Shown here in pieces: positions 7,437-16,569 of a stretch of DNA of 59,762 nucleotides (its first letter is position 1; each line of letters begins with the position of its first letter). The DNA is from Bacilli bacterium (GTDB lineage: Bacteria > Bacillota_I > Bacilli_A > RF39 > UBA660), in the NCBI GenBank assembly GCA_017459425.1, contig JAFUCZ010000020.1:1-59762 (forward strand). Reading direction: 5' to 3'. Under the pieces are notes generated by a model. The model had not been told where the DNA came from. It saw only the letters and a list, made by a program, of their open reading frames with translations, and ran no database searches. The translations under genes and the position numbers were made by a program.

Positions 7437-10400
7437 ATGAATTATTTTGATAACATATTTGATAATTTAAAAATAAGTGGTAATGTAAATGGACTTACTA
7501 ATGAACTTAAATGTTTATATTTATATAATTTATATAAAAAATATAACAAAAATATACTTTTTGTATCAAATACACTATTTGAAGCAAATATGTATTATCA
7601 ATCAATAAGTAACTATGAAAAAAATGTATTGTTATTTCCAATGGATGATTTTATTACAAGTGAAGCTTTAGCAATATCACCTGAATTAAAAATTACAAGA
7701 CTTGAAACTTTAAATTCATTACTTCAAACAGATAAAAAGATTATTGTAACAAATCTAATGGGTTTTTTAAGATATTTACCCACTAAAAATTATTACCAAA
7801 ATATTATTCTTAAATTAAAAAAAGGTGATTCAATCAATTTTGATGAATTAAAAGAAAAAATAAGTGTTTTAGGCTATAATAGAGAATCAATTGTAAATAA
7901 AACAGGCGAAGTTGCTATACGAGGATACATTATAGATATTTTCCCAATTAGTAGTTCTAATCCAGTTAGAATTGAATTTTGGGGAGATGAAATTGAATCA
8001 ATACGTGAATTTAATATTGATTCGCAATGCACATTAAAAAATATTGATGAAGTTGTAATTAGTCCTAATAGTGAAATGCTAGTTGATAAAGATATTCGTT
8101 ATAGAGAAATGAAAGATTATATTGATGTTACAAATATTGGTGGCTTTATTGATGATTATATCCTTGTGATTGATAATTATGATACTTTATATCCAGCATA
8201 TAAAAAATTAGTAGAGGAAATAACAGAATATAGTATAGGCATTGGTATAAATGCTAAAACAAAATATATGTTTGATTTTAATGAATGTTTAACAAAAAAA
8301 ATTTTATATTTAAATAATTTTGATGATGTTAAAAATGATTCGATTAGTTATAATACTGGTTCTATAGAATATTTCCCAAAAAATATGTTAGAAATAAACA
8401 AACTTTTAAAAAGGTATTTAAAAAATAAGAAAACAGTAATTATTTGTTTAGAAAATAGATATCAAATAAATAAAATAATTGATGAATTAGATAATAATTT
8501 TATTATAACTAATGAGTTTGAAATATATCCAAATATGATAAATTTGATTGTAAAAAAAATAAAACGAGGATTTCAAATAAATGATAAAGTAATTATAAGT
8601 GCAAGTGAGTTTTTTAATAAGGTTAGCAATGAGTATAAATATAAGACAAATTTTAAAATAGGAACTAAAATAAAAGATATTACAAAGCTTAATATTGGAG
8701 ATTATGTTGTACATAGTATAAACGGTATTGGAAAATATTTAGGAATAAAGACTTTAAATAAAAATGGTTTAATGAAGGATTATATTATGATTGAATACTT
8801 TGGTGGCGATAAATTGTATGTTCCTGTTGAAAAAATTGATTGGGTTAATAAATATTCTTCATCTAATGGTGGTGCCCCACATTTAACAAAATTGGGTAGT
8901 TTAGAATGGGAAAAGACAAAAAAACGTGTAAGAGAAAAAATTGAATCAATAGCTAAAGATTTAATTAAATTATACGCAGAAAGGGAATCGAGTGTTGGTA
9001 TAAGATTTGATAAAGATACTTCAGAACAAGCACTATTTGAAAGTAATTTTTTATATGAAGAAACTAGTGATCAAATGAAGGTAATTAAAGAAATAAAAAA
9101 AGATATGGAAAAACCACAACCTATGGACAGATTGCTATGTGGTGATGTTGGATATGGAAAGACTGAAGTAGCTTTTCGTGCAATGTTTAAGGCAGTATCT
9201 TCAGGATATCAAGCTGCTATGTTATGTCCAACCACACTTTTATCTCAACAACATTATGAAAATGCAATTAAAAGATTCGAATCGTTTCCAGTTAATGTAG
9301 CGCTTTTAAATAGATTTGTAAGTACTAAAAGAAAAAATGAGATTATAACTGGATTAAAAGAAGGTACAATAGATATTGTAATTGGTACACATAAGTTGTT
9401 AGGCAAGGATATAGAATATAAAAAATTGGGATTTTTAGTAATAGATGAGGAACAAAGATTTGGTGTAAAACATAAGGAAAAAATCAAACAATATAAAAAT
9501 AATATAGATGTTCTTACCCTTTCTGCAACTCCAATTCCAAGAACTTTACAAATGTCTATGTCTGGTGTTAGAAGTTTATCATTAATTGAAACACCACCTA
9601 TAAATAGATATCCAATTCAAACTTATGTGTTAGCTCAAAACAATCAAGTTGTAAAAGATGCAATATATAAAGAATTATCACGTGGCGGGCAAGTTTACAT
9701 TTTATATAATAACGTGGAAGATATGATGTTAAAAAAATACGAACTTGAAAAACTAATTCCTGATATTACTATAGGAATAGCTCATGGTAGAATGAATAAA
9801 AATGAAATTGAAAAAGTAATGAATTCTTTTCATAATAATGAATATCAAGTATTATTATGTACGACTATTATCGAAACTGGAATTGATATTCCGAGTGTTA
9901 ATACGATTATTATAATGGATGCAGATAGATTTGGTCTTTCTCAGCTATATCAAATAAGAGGAAGAGTTGGAAGAAGCAATAAAATAGCATATTGTTATTT
10001 GATGTATCAACCAGGTAAGGTATTAAGTGAGGTTGCTACTAAAAGACTTCAGGCAATTAAAGATTTTACTGAACTAGGAAGTGGTTTTGCAATAGCAATG
10101 CGAGATTTATCAATTAGAGGTGCTGGAGATATTCTTGGTAGTGAACAATCGGGATTTGTTGATACTGTTGGCGTAGAATTATTTATGTCTATGTTAGATG
10201 AAGAAGTGTCAAAATTAAAAGGAATTAAGCCAAAAGTTAGTGAAGAAAAAAATACTCAGCCTCTTGTTGAAGTTTCAACAACTATTGATGATAATATGGC
10301 AATGGAAGAAGATTTAAAAATAGAAATTCATAAAAAAATTAATACTATTGATTCGCTTGAAAAATTAAATGCTATCAAGGATGAATTAACTGATAGATTT

Positions 10401-10718
10401 GGAAAACTAGATGAAAATATAATAATTTATATGTATGAGGAATGGTTTGAAAAATTAGCAAGTGATTTGGAAATAAAGAATATTAAGCAAACAAAAAATT
10501 CAATTGAAATTATGCTTCCACCAATATTGACTTCTAAAATAAGAGGTGATATTCTATTTAAAGATGTTACTAAATTATCGCGAATGTTTAGGTTTAGAAT
10601 GAAAGGCTCTTGTTTAATCATTACGTTAGATATAATAAAATTGGATAAACACTTTATATATTATTTAATTGAATTGTTTGAAATAATAAAAAATAATATT
10701 GTTGAAAATAATGGTTAG
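7437..10718 (+). CDS. mfd: Transcription-repair coupling factor Mfd
   Basis: This 1093-residue translocase removes stalled RNA polymerase at lesions and recruits UvrA. In order it has a UvrB-like N-terminal module, the CarD-like RNA polymerase interaction domain (GDYVVHSINGIGKYLGI), helicase domain 1 with Walker A GDVGYGKTEVA and Walker B DEEQ, helicase domain 2 (TTIIETGIDIP, QIRGRVGRS), and the TRCF C-terminal domain. The start is ATG 7437, 5 bp after AGGAGGTG. It is slightly shorter than the usual 1150 residues, consistent with general compaction. Confidence 0.96.
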   Translation: MNYFDNIFDNLKISGNVNGLTNELKCLYLYNLYKKYNKNILFVSNTLFEANMYYQSISNYEKNVLLFPMDDFITSEALAISPELKITRLETLNSLLQTDKKIIVTNLMGFLRYLPTKNYYQNIILKLKKGDSINFDELKEKISVLGYNRESIVNKTGEVAIRGYIIDIFPISSSNPVRIEFWGDEIESIREFNIDSQCTLKNIDEVVISPNSEMLVDKDIRYREMKDYIDVTNIGGFIDDYILVIDNYDTLYPAYKKLVEEITEYSIGIGINAKTKYMFDFNECLTKKILYLNNFDDVKNDSISYNTGSIEYFPKNMLEINKLLKRYLKNKKTVIICLENRYQINKIIDELDNNFIITNEFEIYPNMINLIVKKIKRGFQINDKVIISASEFFNKVSNEYKYKTNFKIGTKIKDITKLNIGDYVVHSINGIGKYLGIKTLNKNGLMKDYIMIEYFGGDKLYVPVEKIDWVNKYSSSNGGAPHLTKLGSLEWEKTKKRVREKIESIAKDLIKLYAERESSVGIRFDKDTSEQALFESNFLYEETSDQMKVIKEIKKDMEKPQPMDRLLCGDVGYGKTEVAFRAMFKAVSSGYQAAMLCPTTLLSQQHYENAIKRFESFPVNVALLNRFVSTKRKNEIITGLKEGTIDIVIGTHKLLGKDIEYKKLGFLVIDEEQRFGVKHKEKIKQYKNNIDVLTLSATPIPRTLQMSMSGVRSLSLIETPPINRYPIQTYVLAQNNQVVKDAIYKELSRGGQVYILYNNVEDMMLKKYELEKLIPDITIGIAHGRMNKNEIEKVMNSFHNNEYQVLLCTTIIETGIDIPSVNTIIIMDADRFGLSQLYQIRGRVGRSNKIAYCYLMYQPGKVLSEVATKRLQAIKDFTELGSGFAIAMRDLSIRGAGDILGSEQSGFVDTVGVELFMSMLDEEVSKLKGIKPKVSEEKNTQPLVEVSTTIDDNMAMEEDLKIEIHKKINTIDSLEKLNAIKDELTDRFGKLDENIIIYMYEEWFEKLASDLEIKNIKQTKNSIEIMLPPILTSKIRGDILFKDVTKLSRMFRFRMKGSCLIITLDIIKLDKHFIYYLIELFEIIKNNIVENNG

Positions 10719-10744
10719 ACTAAAAGTAGTAAGGAGTATTATTT

Positions 10745-12133
10745 GTGAAAAAGAATAAGTTGTGGGTTATTTGTTTAGCTGTTTGTTTAGTTTTAGTTGT
10801 AATCTTATGTTTTTTATTTATTAAAAGATTTAAGTTTAATTTTAATAAAGTTGAAGTAGAAGTTAATACTAAAATTGATTCTAAGATTGTTACAGCATGT
10901 TATGGTAATTATGTCAAATGTAATAAGGCAACTATAAAATCAGATAACATTGATTTAAAAAAAATAGGTAAGTATAAAGTTAAGTTAACAGCTTCATATA
11001 AAAATAAGAAAAAAACTATAGTAAAAGAACTAAGTGTAGTTGATACAACATCACCTGAAATAAAGCTTGAAAATGAAGAAATTACTATATGTCCTAATCA
11101 AAAAGATGTAGATGTAAAGTATAGTGCAACTGATAATTATGATGGTGATGTAACAGATAAGGTATCTAAAAAGATTAAAGGGGATTTATTAGAATTAACT
11201 ATAAAAGATTCTAGTAATAATAAGACAACAAAAAAAATAAATATGAAGCGTGAGGATACAACAAGCCCAGAAATTAATTTAAATGGTCAAGCTGAAATGT
11301 CTATTAGTATTAATTCTACTTATAACGAGCCTGGTTATACTGCAGTAGATAATTGTGATGATGTTAGCAGTAAAGTAAATGTAGATGGAAGTGTTGATAC
11401 AACAAAACCAGGAACTTATACTATTACTTATAGTGTTACTGATGAATCTGGCAATAGTGCATCAGCAACTCGTAAAGTAACAGTATATCAACAATCAGAA
11501 AAATATGGTACAGGTGTTATTTATTTAACTTTTGATGATGGTCCAAGCGCTTATACTTCAGAATTGCTTGACACATTAGCAAAATATAATGTAAAAGCAA
11601 CATTTTTTGTAACTGGACGAGCTCCTGGATACAATTATAATATTACAAGGGCGTATAATGAAGGACATGCTATCGGACTTCATACAAACACGCATAATTA
11701 TAGTTATGTATATTCAAGTATAGATGCATATTTTGAAGATTTAAATACAATTAGTAATACAGTAAAAAATTTAACAGGTTTGGAATCTAAATTAGTTAGA
11801 TTTCCAGGTGGAAGTAGTAATACAGTAAGTAGAATAACACCTGGTATTATGACTAGTTTATCAGGTATGCTATTAAATCAAGGATATCAATATTATGATT
11901 GGAATGTGTCTAGTGGTGATGCTGATGGTGGTATGAAATCAAGTGATGTATACGTAAATAATGTAGTTAGTTCTCTTGGTAGTAGATCATATTATATTGT
12001 TTTACAACACGATACAAATGCTAATAGTGTAAGAGCTGTTAGTAGAATTATTGAATATGGATTATCGCATGGATACAGTTTTGATAAATTATCTTTAAGT
12101 AGTCCAACGGTGCATCATAGGATTGCAAATTAA
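10745..12133 (+). CDS. Membrane-anchored polysaccharide deacetylase with Ig-like repeats
   Basis: This 462-residue surface protein has an N-terminal membrane anchor (about 7-27), two or three bacterial Ig-like (DUF5011-type) repeats (about 35-100, 101-168 and 172-248; the last begins DTTSPEINLNG and contains DNCDDVSSKV), and a NodB deacetylase domain from about 257. The metal site is complete: TFDDGP (262-267, D265) and H313-x3-H317. The substrate is most likely peptidoglycan N-acetylglucosamine or N-acetylmuramic acid; PdaA-type activity is possible but not shown. The start is GTG 10745 after AAGGAG, 26 bp behind mfd. A terminator follows. Confidence 0.85.
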   Translation: MKKNKLWVICLAVCLVLVVILCFLFIKRFKFNFNKVEVEVNTKIDSKIVTACYGNYVKCNKATIKSDNIDLKKIGKYKVKLTASYKNKKKTIVKELSVVDTTSPEIKLENEEITICPNQKDVDVKYSATDNYDGDVTDKVSKKIKGDLLELTIKDSSNNKTTKKINMKREDTTSPEINLNGQAEMSISINSTYNEPGYTAVDNCDDVSSKVNVDGSVDTTKPGTYTITYSVTDESGNSASATRKVTVYQQSEKYGTGVIYLTFDDGPSAYTSELLDTLAKYNVKATFFVTGRAPGYNYNITRAYNEGHAIGLHTNTHNYSYVYSSIDAYFEDLNTISNTVKNLTGLESKLVRFPGGSSNTVSRITPGIMTSLSGMLLNQGYQYYDWNVSSGDADGGMKSSDVYVNNVVSSLGSRSYYIVLQHDTNANSVRAVSRIIEYGLSHGYSFDKLSLSSPTVHHRIAN

Positions 12134-12153
12134 ATGACTTAGGTCATTTTTTT
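12134..12153 (+). terminator. Intrinsic terminator of the deacetylase gene
   Basis: ATGAC (12134-12138) pairs with GTCAT (12143-12147), then a T run to 12153. It begins immediately after the stop codon. Confidence 0.7.
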
Positions 12154-12208
12154 GTTATATTTAACAATTTTACTGATTAGTGTATTAAATACAATTTATA
12201 AAAAAATA

Positions 12209-12237
12209 TTGCTAATAATTAAAAATGATGTTATAAT
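12209..12237 (+). promoter_or_regulatory. Promoter for the P/Q-rich membrane protein
   Basis: The -35 TTGCTA (12209-12214) and a perfect -10 TATAAT (12232-12237) are 17 bp apart. The gene starts at 12265 behind AAGGAGG. Confidence 0.75.
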
Positions 12238-12264
12238 TTTTGTATAATAATAAGGAGGTAAAAA

Positions 12265-13452
12265 ATGAATAATGAAAATAATGGTGTGTTAAATAGTTCT
12301 AATGAACAACCAAATTTATCAAATCAAAACAGTGTACCTGTTGGACCAACACCTATGCCTAGCAATGATGTTACACAACAAGCACAACCACAAAATATTC
12401 AATCTAATGTGGTAGAACAACCTATACCAGTAGTTGATAATACTGTAAGTCAACCACAATCTACTCAAGAACCTAGTGTTAATCCAACCCCAGTTTTTAA
12501 TAATCAATCTTTAAATACTGAGGAAGTTACAGTTGTATCACCAGAGCCAAGTGTTACTCCAGTTGAGCAACCAATAGTTGAACCAAAGGTAGAGATAAAA
12601 CCAGAACCTGTTATGCCAAGTAATTCAAATGATGATGATTATCAACCTAAAAAAAGAAGTAAAGCAGTACCTTTTTTAGTGTTTATCATTATTATTTTAA
12701 TAATTGGTTTAGTTGGTATGTATTTATATTATAATGGATATCTTGATAAGTATATAGGTAAAGCAAGTACAAATAATACTAGTGAAAAAGAAGAAAAAAC
12801 TACATCGCCAACTGTTTCATATAATAAAGATGGGGAATTTATTAAGAGCTTAATGGATAAGATACTTTATAAAGATTATTATAGTCATGATGAATTTCAA
12901 TTATATTCAAAGGATATAGTTAAAGTTGATGATTTATCTGACAATTATAAAAATAATTTAATTGTATTAAATATGAGAAAAAATACTACTGAAGTATCCA
13001 GTATTTCAGAATCAAATTTAATGCAATCTTCAAAAAATTTATTTGGAAAAAATATTTATTCGGTATTTCCTGAAAAATTGGAAATTCTTTGTAAAACATT
13101 TACTCATGATGTCTCAAATAAAATGTATACTAAAGATTTAAATTCAGGTGGATGTGGTGGAACTGGATATTCATATCTTGATTATATAACAAAAGTAGAA
13201 AGTGATGATCAAAATATTTATGTTTACCAAAAGGTTGCGTTCCAAGGAAAAGATGGAATTTATAAAAATGTTTCAGTAAAAGATAATTCATATAGTACAT
13301 CTGAAATACTTGTTGAATATAAACAAAATACAATAGAATTTGATTTTGATGTAGAAAAAAATCTAGATAAAATGAATGAGTATAAATTTTCATTCAAATA
13401 TGATAAAGAAAATAATATCTATTACTTTGAAAGTGTAGAAAAAGTAAAATAA
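12265..13452 (+). CDS. Single-pass membrane protein with P/Q/N-rich N-terminus
   Basis: I do not recognise a family. The 395 residues show a 125-residue disordered N-terminal part rich in Pro, Gln, Asn, Ser and Val, then a basic stretch (KKRSK), one membrane helix (about 134-156) and a globular C-terminal domain of about 220 residues. By the positive-inside rule the low-complexity tail is cytoplasmic and the C-terminal domain outside. The external part has a Cys pair region (LEILCKTF and SGGCGGTGY). It stands alone between a promoter and a terminator. A wall-associated or lipoprotein-like role is possible but unsupported. Confidence 0.8.
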   Translation: MNNENNGVLNSSNEQPNLSNQNSVPVGPTPMPSNDVTQQAQPQNIQSNVVEQPIPVVDNTVSQPQSTQEPSVNPTPVFNNQSLNTEEVTVVSPEPSVTPVEQPIVEPKVEIKPEPVMPSNSNDDDYQPKKRSKAVPFLVFIIIILIIGLVGMYLYYNGYLDKYIGKASTNNTSEKEEKTTSPTVSYNKDGEFIKSLMDKILYKDYYSHDEFQLYSKDIVKVDDLSDNYKNNLIVLNMRKNTTEVSSISESNLMQSSKNLFGKNIYSVFPEKLEILCKTFTHDVSNKMYTKDLNSGGCGGTGYSYLDYITKVESDDQNIYVYQKVAFQGKDGIYKNVSVKDNSYSTSEILVEYKQNTIEFDFDVEKNLDKMNEYKFSFKYDKENNIYYFESVEKVK

Positions 13453-13487
13453 AAAATGACTAAATATGACTTAATAGTCATTTTTTA
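13451..13487 (+). terminator. Intrinsic terminator, rightward
   Basis: ATGACTA (13456-13462) pairs with TAGTCAT (13475-13481), followed by TTTTTT. It ends the transcript of the gene at 12265-13452. Confidence 0.75.
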
Positions 13488-13540
13488 TTTGTATTATAAT
13501 ATAAAAAATAGTTAAGTGTAATAAGTACATTAATTGTCAA

Positions 13541-13574
13541 TATAAAAAGAAAAAGCATTTTAATTAATGCTTTT
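13541..13574 (-). terminator. Intrinsic terminator of ppaC, leftward
   Basis: On the minus strand AAAAGCATT (13574-13566) pairs with AATGCTTTT (13559-13551) and is followed by a T-rich run. The ppaC stop codon lies at the hairpin. The rightward and leftward terminators are back to back between convergent genes. Confidence 0.7.
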
Positions 13575-15186
13575 TTAGTGTTTCCATTAAATTTGGAACC
13601 ATTTGTTTTTTACGAGATACACATCCATCTAAATAATATCCTTGATAAATATCTTCAACTTTGTAACCTTCAGCTACTATTTCTTTAGCTGAATCATTAA
13701 AGAATACATATGAACCATTACTTAATATATCTGTGGCAAATAAGGCAAGCAAATCATAGTCATTATTTGTTGCTATTTTATTAATCATTGATACGTATTC
13801 ATCACTATCTTTTTTGATTTCATTAATATCAAATGTTGATATTTGACCAATGCCCATTTTTTTATCATCAAATTCGAAGTTTTTGAAATCTGTATAAAGT
13901 ATTTCTTCTTTTGTTTTACCTTTTAGTGAAGAACCTGCTTTTAGCATTTCAAGACCATATTCATACCAATCTACTCCTGCAATTTTTGATACTTCTTCAA
14001 GAGCTCGTTTATCAAGATCTGTAGTTGTAGGTGATTTTAAAAGTAATGTATCAGAACATATTGCGCTTGTCATAAGACCAGCTATATTTTTAGGAATTTT
14101 AACATTATTTTCTTTATACAATGTATATAAAATAGTACTTGTACATCCAACTGGCATTGTTCTAAAGTTAATTGGAAGTGATGTACCAAGTGATCCAATA
14201 TTATGGTGATCTATTACTTCAACTACTTCAGCTTCATTAATTCCATCAACACTTTGACTTATTTCATTATGATCAACTAGTATTACTTTTTTCTTTTTTT
14301 GATCTGCAACGTTTGCTAGTTTAAGTAATCCAAGTGATTTTCCTTCATTATCAGTTACAGGGAAGTTACTAAATTTGGTTTTACTAGCTACATCAGTAAA
14401 TTCAGTAACAAAATCATCTTCTTTAAATGATATTATGTTTTCAGTAAGTGTTATATTTTTAATATAATTAGAAAAATTAATAAATCTTACTGTTTTAAAT
14501 GTATCATATTTTGTTCTAATAATATTAACTTTGTTTTTTAAAGCAAGTTGTAAATGTTCATCTTTTAATTCATGATTTCCTGTAAGTACAATTAGTTTTA
14601 CTTTTTTTTCTATTGCGTATTCGATAATTTTATTTCTATTTCCAATTATTAAAATTGAATTTTCATCTAAGTTTATTGTGTCAATAAATGTTTGATGTTG
14701 ATAAGATGCAACTAAAGTATTTCCTTTGATTTCAGTATCAAATTTAGTTAATGATTCGCCATTTAATGTATGCATTATATTAGTATATGATGTTTTTAAT
14801 TCATTAAAGTCTTCATTTAAAGCATTTTTGGCAATATCTTTCATAGAAGCAATTCCAATTAATTTTGATTTATTATCAACTACTGGAATCATGCTTACTT
14901 TGTTATTATTCATAAATATATATGCATTATATATTGAATCATACTCATTAAAATTTAGGTCTTTTTGATATTTTAAATCTTTAATTTGTAGTTTTACATC
15001 TTTTAGTTCTTTAGGAGTGTCTACTTTAAAGTAGTCAAGTACAAATTTTGTTTCGGTATTTATACTTCCTAAAACTCTTGGTTCAGTATTGAATCCTAAT
15101 TTATTTTTTAGATAAGATAAAATTATCGGTGCTGTTACAGCATCAGTATCTGGTTTTTTGTGTCCAAAAATATAAATATTATCCAT
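13564..15186 (-). CDS. ppaC: Manganese-dependent inorganic pyrophosphatase with CBS and DRTGG domains
   Basis: This 540-residue family II (DHH-type) pyrophosphatase splits PPi to drive biosynthesis. The catalytic DHH half shows GHKKPDTDA (H9, D13, D15) at the start, then further on DHNEIS and the DHH box IDHHNIG; the DHHA2 domain is C-terminal. Between the first DHH motif and the rest of the catalytic domain is a regulatory insert: a CBS motif (about 70-125), a DRTGG-like domain (about 130-235) and a second CBS (about 245-300). This is the layout of clostridial CBS-PPases, which are regulated by adenine nucleotides and diadenosine polyphosphates. It is the only confident minus-strand gene and has a strong AAGGAGGA ribosome site. 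Confidence 0.93.
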   Translation of the reverse strand: MDNIYIFGHKKPDTDAVTAPIILSYLKNKLGFNTEPRVLGSINTETKFVLDYFKVDTPKELKDVKLQIKDLKYQKDLNFNEYDSIYNAYIFMNNNKVSMIPVVDNKSKLIGIASMKDIAKNALNEDFNELKTSYTNIMHTLNGESLTKFDTEIKGNTLVASYQHQTFIDTINLDENSILIIGNRNKIIEYAIEKKVKLIVLTGNHELKDEHLQLALKNKVNIIRTKYDTFKTVRFINFSNYIKNITLTENIISFKEDDFVTEFTDVASKTKFSNFPVTDNEGKSLGLLKLANVADQKKKKVILVDHNEISQSVDGINEAEVVEVIDHHNIGSLGTSLPINFRTMPVGCTSTILYTLYKENNVKIPKNIAGLMTSAICSDTLLLKSPTTTDLDKRALEEVSKIAGVDWYEYGLEMLKAGSSLKGKTKEEILYTDFKNFEFDDKKMGIGQISTFDINEIKKDSDEYVSMINKIATNNDYDLLALFATDILSNGSYVFFNDSAKEIVAEGYKVEDIYQGYYLDGCVSRKKQMVPNLMETLKKH

Positions 15187-15295
15187 AAAATCCTCCTTCT
15201 TTAAACACTTAAAATATTATATCATTAATTTAGTTATTTAAAAAGTATAAATTTATTAAATTTAGGTATTATATTATTTAGAGAGTGAGGTAATT

Positions 15296-15829
15296 ATGAA
15301 GGCAACTGGAGTAGTTAGGAGAATAGATGAATTAGGTAGAATTGTAATACCAAAAGAAATACGAAAGACTTTAAGAATAAGGGAAGGAGAAAATTTAGAA
15401 ATATTTACTGATTCAAATGATCAAATAGTTTTAAAAAAATTTTCATATATGGATAAAATAGGAGATTTTGCGCAAAGTTATGCGGATTCTATATATAGTT
15501 TAACCAAAAAAAATATAATAATTACTAATACCGATACTATATTAGCTGCATCAGGACCATTAAAAAAGAATTATTTAAATAAGCCTATAAGTAAAAGTTT
15601 AGAGTTTTTTATTACTCGTAGAGAGGAATTACTAGAAAAGTATAAAAAAGATTTAGAAATAATTGATACTGATAAAATTGAAGCAACATATGTGATTAGT
15701 TCAATTGTAACTAGTGGTGATGTAGCAGGATTAGTAATTTTATTTTCTACTGATAGTCAAGTCGATGAAACTGATGAAAAGATAGTAAAAGTTGCAACTA
15801 ATTTTTTGTCAAAACATCTTGAAGATTAG
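15296..15829 (+). CDS. spoVT: SpoVT/AbrB-type transcription regulator
   Basis: This 177-residue protein has the AbrB-type swapped-hairpin DNA-binding domain (MKATGVVRRIDELGRIVIPK) followed by a GAF-like C-terminal domain. That two-domain form and length match SpoVT, the forespore regulator acting with sigma-G, and spoVT follows pth-mfd in Bacillus as it does, loosely, here. A GAGTGAGG ribosome site precedes ATG 15296. AbrB-family regulators with other roles have similar N-termini, but the C-terminal domain and synteny favour SpoVT. The promoter of the following T-box operon begins inside its last codons. Confidence 0.88.
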   Translation: MKATGVVRRIDELGRIVIPKEIRKTLRIREGENLEIFTDSNDQIVLKKFSYMDKIGDFAQSYADSIYSLTKKNIIITNTDTILAASGPLKKNYLNKPISKSLEFFITRREELLEKYKKDLEIIDTDKIEATYVISSIVTSGDVAGLVILFSTDSQVDETDEKIVKVATNFLSKHLED

Positions 15830-15847
15830 TGTAAAGTATGTTATAAT
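15819..15847 (+). promoter_or_regulatory. Promoter of the T-box dut-metG operon
   Basis: The -35 TTGAAG (15819-15824) overlaps the end of spoVT, and the -10 TATAAT (15842-15847) is 17 bp away. Transcription would begin near 15854 and give a leader of about 230 nt before dut. Confidence 0.8.
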
Positions 15848-15853
15848 ACGCAT

Positions 15854-16070
15854 GTTTAAAGATTTTGAAAGAGAGAAAAATATATATATTTTTAAAGAGA
15901 GTCTATGGTAGGTGTAAATAGATAAAATGTTATATTTTAAATGGCTCTGGAGTTGCTTAACCGACATTTAGGTTAAGACGTGTAAAGTGCGTTAAATGTT
16001 GAGATAGAATTTATTCTATAAGTAAGGTGGTACCGCGATGTTTCGCCCTTACATGGAGTAAATTTTTTTG
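15854..16070 (+). promoter_or_regulatory. T-box riboswitch, probably tRNA-Met responsive
   Basis: The T-box sequence AAGGTGGTACCGCG (16024-16037) is canonical. The antiterminator closes between GTAAGG (16022-16027) and CCTTAC (16049-16054). Upstream are a Stem I with GAGAGTC and a distal GGTGTAAAT segment, and a perfect Stem III hairpin (ATAGAATT/ATTCTAT, around 16005-16020). A candidate methionine specifier is ATG at 15941-15943, between TTTTAA and GCTCTGG. The competing terminator looks weak (TTAC/GTAA around 16051-16063, then T7). It controls dut and metG; Met specificity is inferred from metG. Confidence 0.88.
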
Positions 16071-16086
16071 TTATAGGAGTGATTTT

Positions 16087-16560
16087 ATGAGGTGTTTTGA
16101 AAAAATAAGTTTCAATCAGTTTAAAAAAGATATTGCTGATGATAAAAACCTATATAATGAATATACTTTACCAGAGAGAAGTACCAAATATAGTGCAGGA
16201 TATGATTTTAAGTCAATTATTGATTTTAGTTTAAAACCGGGTGAGAGCAAAAAAATACCACTTGGTGTAAAGGTTAAAATGAATAGTGATGAAATGATGA
16301 TGTTACTTGTTAGAAGTAGTATGGGCTTCAAATATAATATTCGAATGTGTAACCAAGTAGGAATATTTGAAAGTGATTATTATAATAATAGTTCAAATGA
16401 GGGACATGCATTTATTAAATTACAAAACGAAGGTGAATCAGAATTTTCTGTTAAAAAAGGTGATAAAATATGCCAAGGAATATTTGTAAAATTTTTAACA
16501 GTTGACAATGAAGAAGAAATAAATAATGTTAGAACTGGTGGAATAGGGTCTACAAGTTAG
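16087..16560 (+). CDS. dut: dUTPase-like protein
   Basis: This 157-residue trimeric-type dUTPase hydrolyses dUTP to dUMP and keeps uracil out of DNA. The five motifs are visible in order: AGYDF, RSSMGFK, GIFESDYYNNSS (motif 3, diverged from the usual G-x-I-D-S-D-Y), GDKICQGIF, and the C-terminal RTGGIGSTS. Start ATG 16087 follows AGGAGTG (16076-16082); an upstream frame from 16027 would lie inside the T-box antiterminator. It is the first gene of the T-box operon, 9 bp before metG, which is an unusual regulatory context for dUTPase. Confidence 0.82.
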   Translation: MRCFEKISFNQFKKDIADDKNLYNEYTLPERSTKYSAGYDFKSIIDFSLKPGESKKIPLGVKVKMNSDEMMMLLVRSSMGFKYNIRMCNQVGIFESDYYNNSSNEGHAFIKLQNEGESEFSVKKGDKICQGIFVKFLTVDNEEEINNVRTGGIGSTS

Positions 16561-16569
16561 GAGGAATTT

